Part shown: piece by piece, positions 5,127-6,486 of the stretch
Position numbering within the stretch: position 1 is the first letter of the stretch
Layout: every line of letters starts with the position of its first letter
The notes under the pieces: model-generated
The model's database searches: none
What the model was told of the DNA's origin: nothing
What the model saw: only the letters and a program-made list of their open reading frames with translations
Source of the DNA: Maritimibacter sp.
Lineage (GTDB): Bacteria; Pseudomonadota; Alphaproteobacteria; Rhodobacterales; Rhodobacteraceae
Assembly: GCA_003520545.1 (NCBI GenBank)
Contig: DOUP01000236.1
Span: 1-6,486, forward strand
Length of the DNA stretch: 6,486 bases
Direction of reading: 5' to 3'
Translations under genes and position numbers: made by a program

Positions 5127-6137
5127 TTAGCCGCCGGTGTGGGACATGTGGCGCGACACCTGGCCGTCAGCGCGTTGGCGCGAGTAGTCGAAGTCGTGTC
5201 CCTTGGGTTTGTGCGTGATGGCTTCGCGGATCGCGGCCACGAGGGGTTCGTCGTTGCCCGGATGCGCGCGCAGTGGTGTGCGCAGGTCGGCCTGATCCTC
5301 TTGGCCCAAGCACATGAACAGATCGCCGGTGCAGGTCAGGCGCACACGGTTACAGCTTTCGCAGAAATTATGGGTGAGCGGCGTGATGAAGCCGATCTTC
5401 TGGCCGGTCTCGTCGAGCCGCACGTAGCGGGCCGGGCCGCCCGAGCGCTCGGTCAGCGGTGTGATCGTGTAGCGTTCGGCGAGGCGTTCGCGAAGGTCGG
5501 TGAGCGGCCAGTATTGGTCCAGCCGGTTCTCGTTGCCGATATCGCCCATCGGCATGACCTCGATCCAGGTCATGTCCATGTCACGGGCAGCGACCCATTC
5601 GGTCATCTCGAAAAGCTCGTCCTCGTTGAAGCCCTTGAGCGCCACGGCATTGAGTTTCACCCGCATCCCGGCCTTCTGCGCCGCGTCGATGCCGCGCAGG
5701 ACCTTGTCCAGATCGCCGCGCCGCGTGATCTCGCGGAACTTGTCGGCTTTCAGCGTGTCGATGGAGATGTTGATCCGACGCACGCCACACGCGGCAAGGT
5801 CATCGGCGAAACGGTCGAGTTGCGAGCCGTTGGTGGTCAGGGTCAATTCGTCCAAAGCGCCGCTGTCGAGGTGGCGCGACATGGCGCGGAAGTATTCCAT
5901 GATGTCGCGACGCACCAGGGGCTCGCCCCCGGTGATGCGCAGTTTCTTTACGCCGAGGCCGATGAAGGCGGTCGAGACCCGGTCCAGCTCCTCCAGCGTC
6001 AGAAGCTCCTTTTTCGGAAGGAACGTCATGTTCTCCGCCATGCAGTAGGTGCAGCGGAAATCACAGCGGTCGGTGACCGACAACCGAAGATAGGTGATCG
6101 GGCGTTGGAACGGGTCGATGAGCGGTGCGTTGGCCAT
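5127..6137 (-). CDS. moaA: GTP 3',8-cyclase MoaA (molybdenum cofactor biosynthesis)
   Basis: MoaA is a radical S-adenosylmethionine enzyme that converts GTP to 3',8-cyclo-7,8-dihydro-GTP, the first step of molybdopterin synthesis, handing its product to MoaC. The 336-residue product has the N-terminal CX3CX2C cluster motif (C25, C29, C32 in RCDFRCTYC) and the RITGGEPL segment (67-74) that contacts SAM. It also has TTNG (101-104), GPARYVRL (234-241) with GTP-binding arginines, and the second cluster motif FCESCN (C259, C262) with C276. It ends in the Gly-Gly tail characteristic of active MoaA. Length is normal and all cysteines are present. The start at 6137 fits the family N-terminus, although only a weak AGG lies upstream. 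No other moa gene is in view. It runs convergent to the amidohydrolase and divergent from a lipoprotein gene. Confidence 0.97.
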   Translation of the reverse strand: MANAPLIDPFQRPITYLRLSVTDRCDFRCTYCMAENMTFLPKKELLTLEELDRVSTAFIGLGVKKLRITGGEPLVRRDIMEYFRAMSRHLDSGALDELTLTTNGSQLDRFADDLAACGVRRINISIDTLKADKFREITRRGDLDKVLRGIDAAQKAGMRVKLNAVALKGFNEDELFEMTEWVAARDMDMTWIEVMPMGDIGNENRLDQYWPLTDLRERLAERYTITPLTERSGGPARYVRLDETGQKIGFITPLTHNFCESCNRVRLTCTGDLFMCLGQEDQADLRTPLRAHPGNDEPLVAAIREAITHKPKGHDFDYSRQRADGQVSRHMSHTGG

Positions 6138-6219
6138 GGAAGGAACCTAAGGATGCCGATGGTCCGGGGCAAGCCGTTACATGATGGACGAGGGCGCCGG
6201 GTTGTCCTAGCCTTGAGAC
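6138..6219. promoter_or_regulatory. Divergent promoter region between moaA and the lipoprotein gene
   Basis: These 82 bases must hold the start signals of both genes, since they diverge. No -35/-10 pair of good quality, no molybdenum-cofactor riboswitch-like fold and no strong ribosome site could be recognised by eye on either strand. Confidence 0.4.
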
Positions 6220-6486
6220 ATGAGATACGTTGTTCTGCTTGCCAGTCTTGCACTTACCGCCTGTGCCGAAAACCCGTTTCAGCCCGAGAGTGCCGAAACT
6301 GTGAACGCGGTGGCGCGGGTGACCGCCATGGCACCGCCGCCCCCCGCGACCGCGACGACCGAGGAATCCTTCGATACCACGAGTGCGGAGGACCGCGCGG
6401 CGGCCTCAGAGGTCAAGGAACCTGCCGGCGAGCGGAACCTGGGCACCACGGTCGCCTCACTGGGTTCGCCGACCGATCCGGGGTTC
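6220..6486 (+). CDS. Predicted lipoprotein, N-terminal part (3' end outside window)
   Basis: The frame opens with a short lipoprotein signal peptide, MRYVVLLASLALTAC. The lipobox is L12-T13-A14-C15, so C15 should be lipidated after signal peptidase II cleavage; A16 and E17 follow. The next stretch (about 16-72) is low complexity, rich in Ala, Pro, Thr and Glu, including APPPPATATT, and looks disordered. Residues 72-89 (LGTTVASLGSPTDPGF) begin what appears to be a conserved domain. From memory, roseobacter genomes carry short proteins with a signal peptide, an FDTTxxExRAAA stretch and a GTTxASLGxPxxPGFW motif that are labelled D-galactarate dehydratase. That label is doubtful for a small exported protein, so no enzyme function is claimed. 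No stop codon occurs before the window ends. Lipoprotein nature is well supported, function unknown. Confidence 0.8.
   Translation, partial: MRYVVLLASLALTACAENPFQPESAETVNAVARVTAMAPPPPATATTEESFDTTSAEDRAAASEVKEPAGERNLGTTVASLGSPTDPGF

Noticed and set aside
4684..5130. A 148-codon plus-strand frame from the amidohydrolase end through the palindromic gap
   Set aside because: Starts inside the amidohydrolase in another frame and has no ribosome site or known domain; only its last part overlaps the peptide-like foldback arm, reported as a finding.

Overview
The window is GC-rich and densely coding. Most of its genes have close-set, partly overlapping starts and a typical alphaproteobacterial character. 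A DUF1127 (YjiS-like) small protein, a Do-family protease tail, ruvC-ruvA-ruvB in that order, a roseobacter-style MoaA and a short lipoprotein ending in a TTVASLG-type motif together suggest a member of the Rhodobacterales (Roseobacter/Paracoccaceae group). This assignment is an inference from gene content and protein flavour; no database was searched.

Layout. Bases 2-742 (+) are the 3' part of a periplasmic DegP/HtrA-type serine protease, with the two PDZ domains only. Two back-to-back intrinsic terminators (750-807) separate it from a convergent 63-residue DUF1127 gene (823-1014, -). A 320-base gap (1015-1334) holds the divergent control region for that gene and for ruvC, including an FNR-like box and a possible SOS operator. 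Then come ruvC (1335-1871), ruvA (1868-2536) and ruvB (2586-3614), a complete Holliday-junction branch-migration and resolution set with every catalytic residue checked present. An M20D-type metal-dependent amidohydrolase (3663-4829, +) follows on the same strand. moaA (5127-6137, -), for the first step of molybdenum cofactor synthesis, converges on it. A divergent lipoprotein gene (6220 onward, +) runs off the right edge.

The most unusual part is the 297-base convergent gap 4830-5126. It is packed with palindromes: several 16-17-base hairpins of the same geometry (7-base arms, 2-3-base loop) but different sequence, two of them in a 21-base tandem repeat. These lie before and inside a large imperfect foldback with arms 4927-5003 and 5037-5112. 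The arms differ by about 80 % identity. In one stretch the differences fall almost entirely on a single codon phase and leave the encoded peptide nearly unchanged, as if each arm were a copy of a once-translated sequence. This looks like a small non-autonomous palindromic element or a composite of several. It is the best candidate here for something not yet described.

How the genes relate: RuvA, RuvB and RuvC act together on DNA junctions. The protease, amidohydrolase, MoaA and lipoprotein are separate housekeeping or accessory functions, and their adjacency does not by itself indicate a shared pathway. No tRNA, rRNA, CRISPR array or transposase gene was seen.
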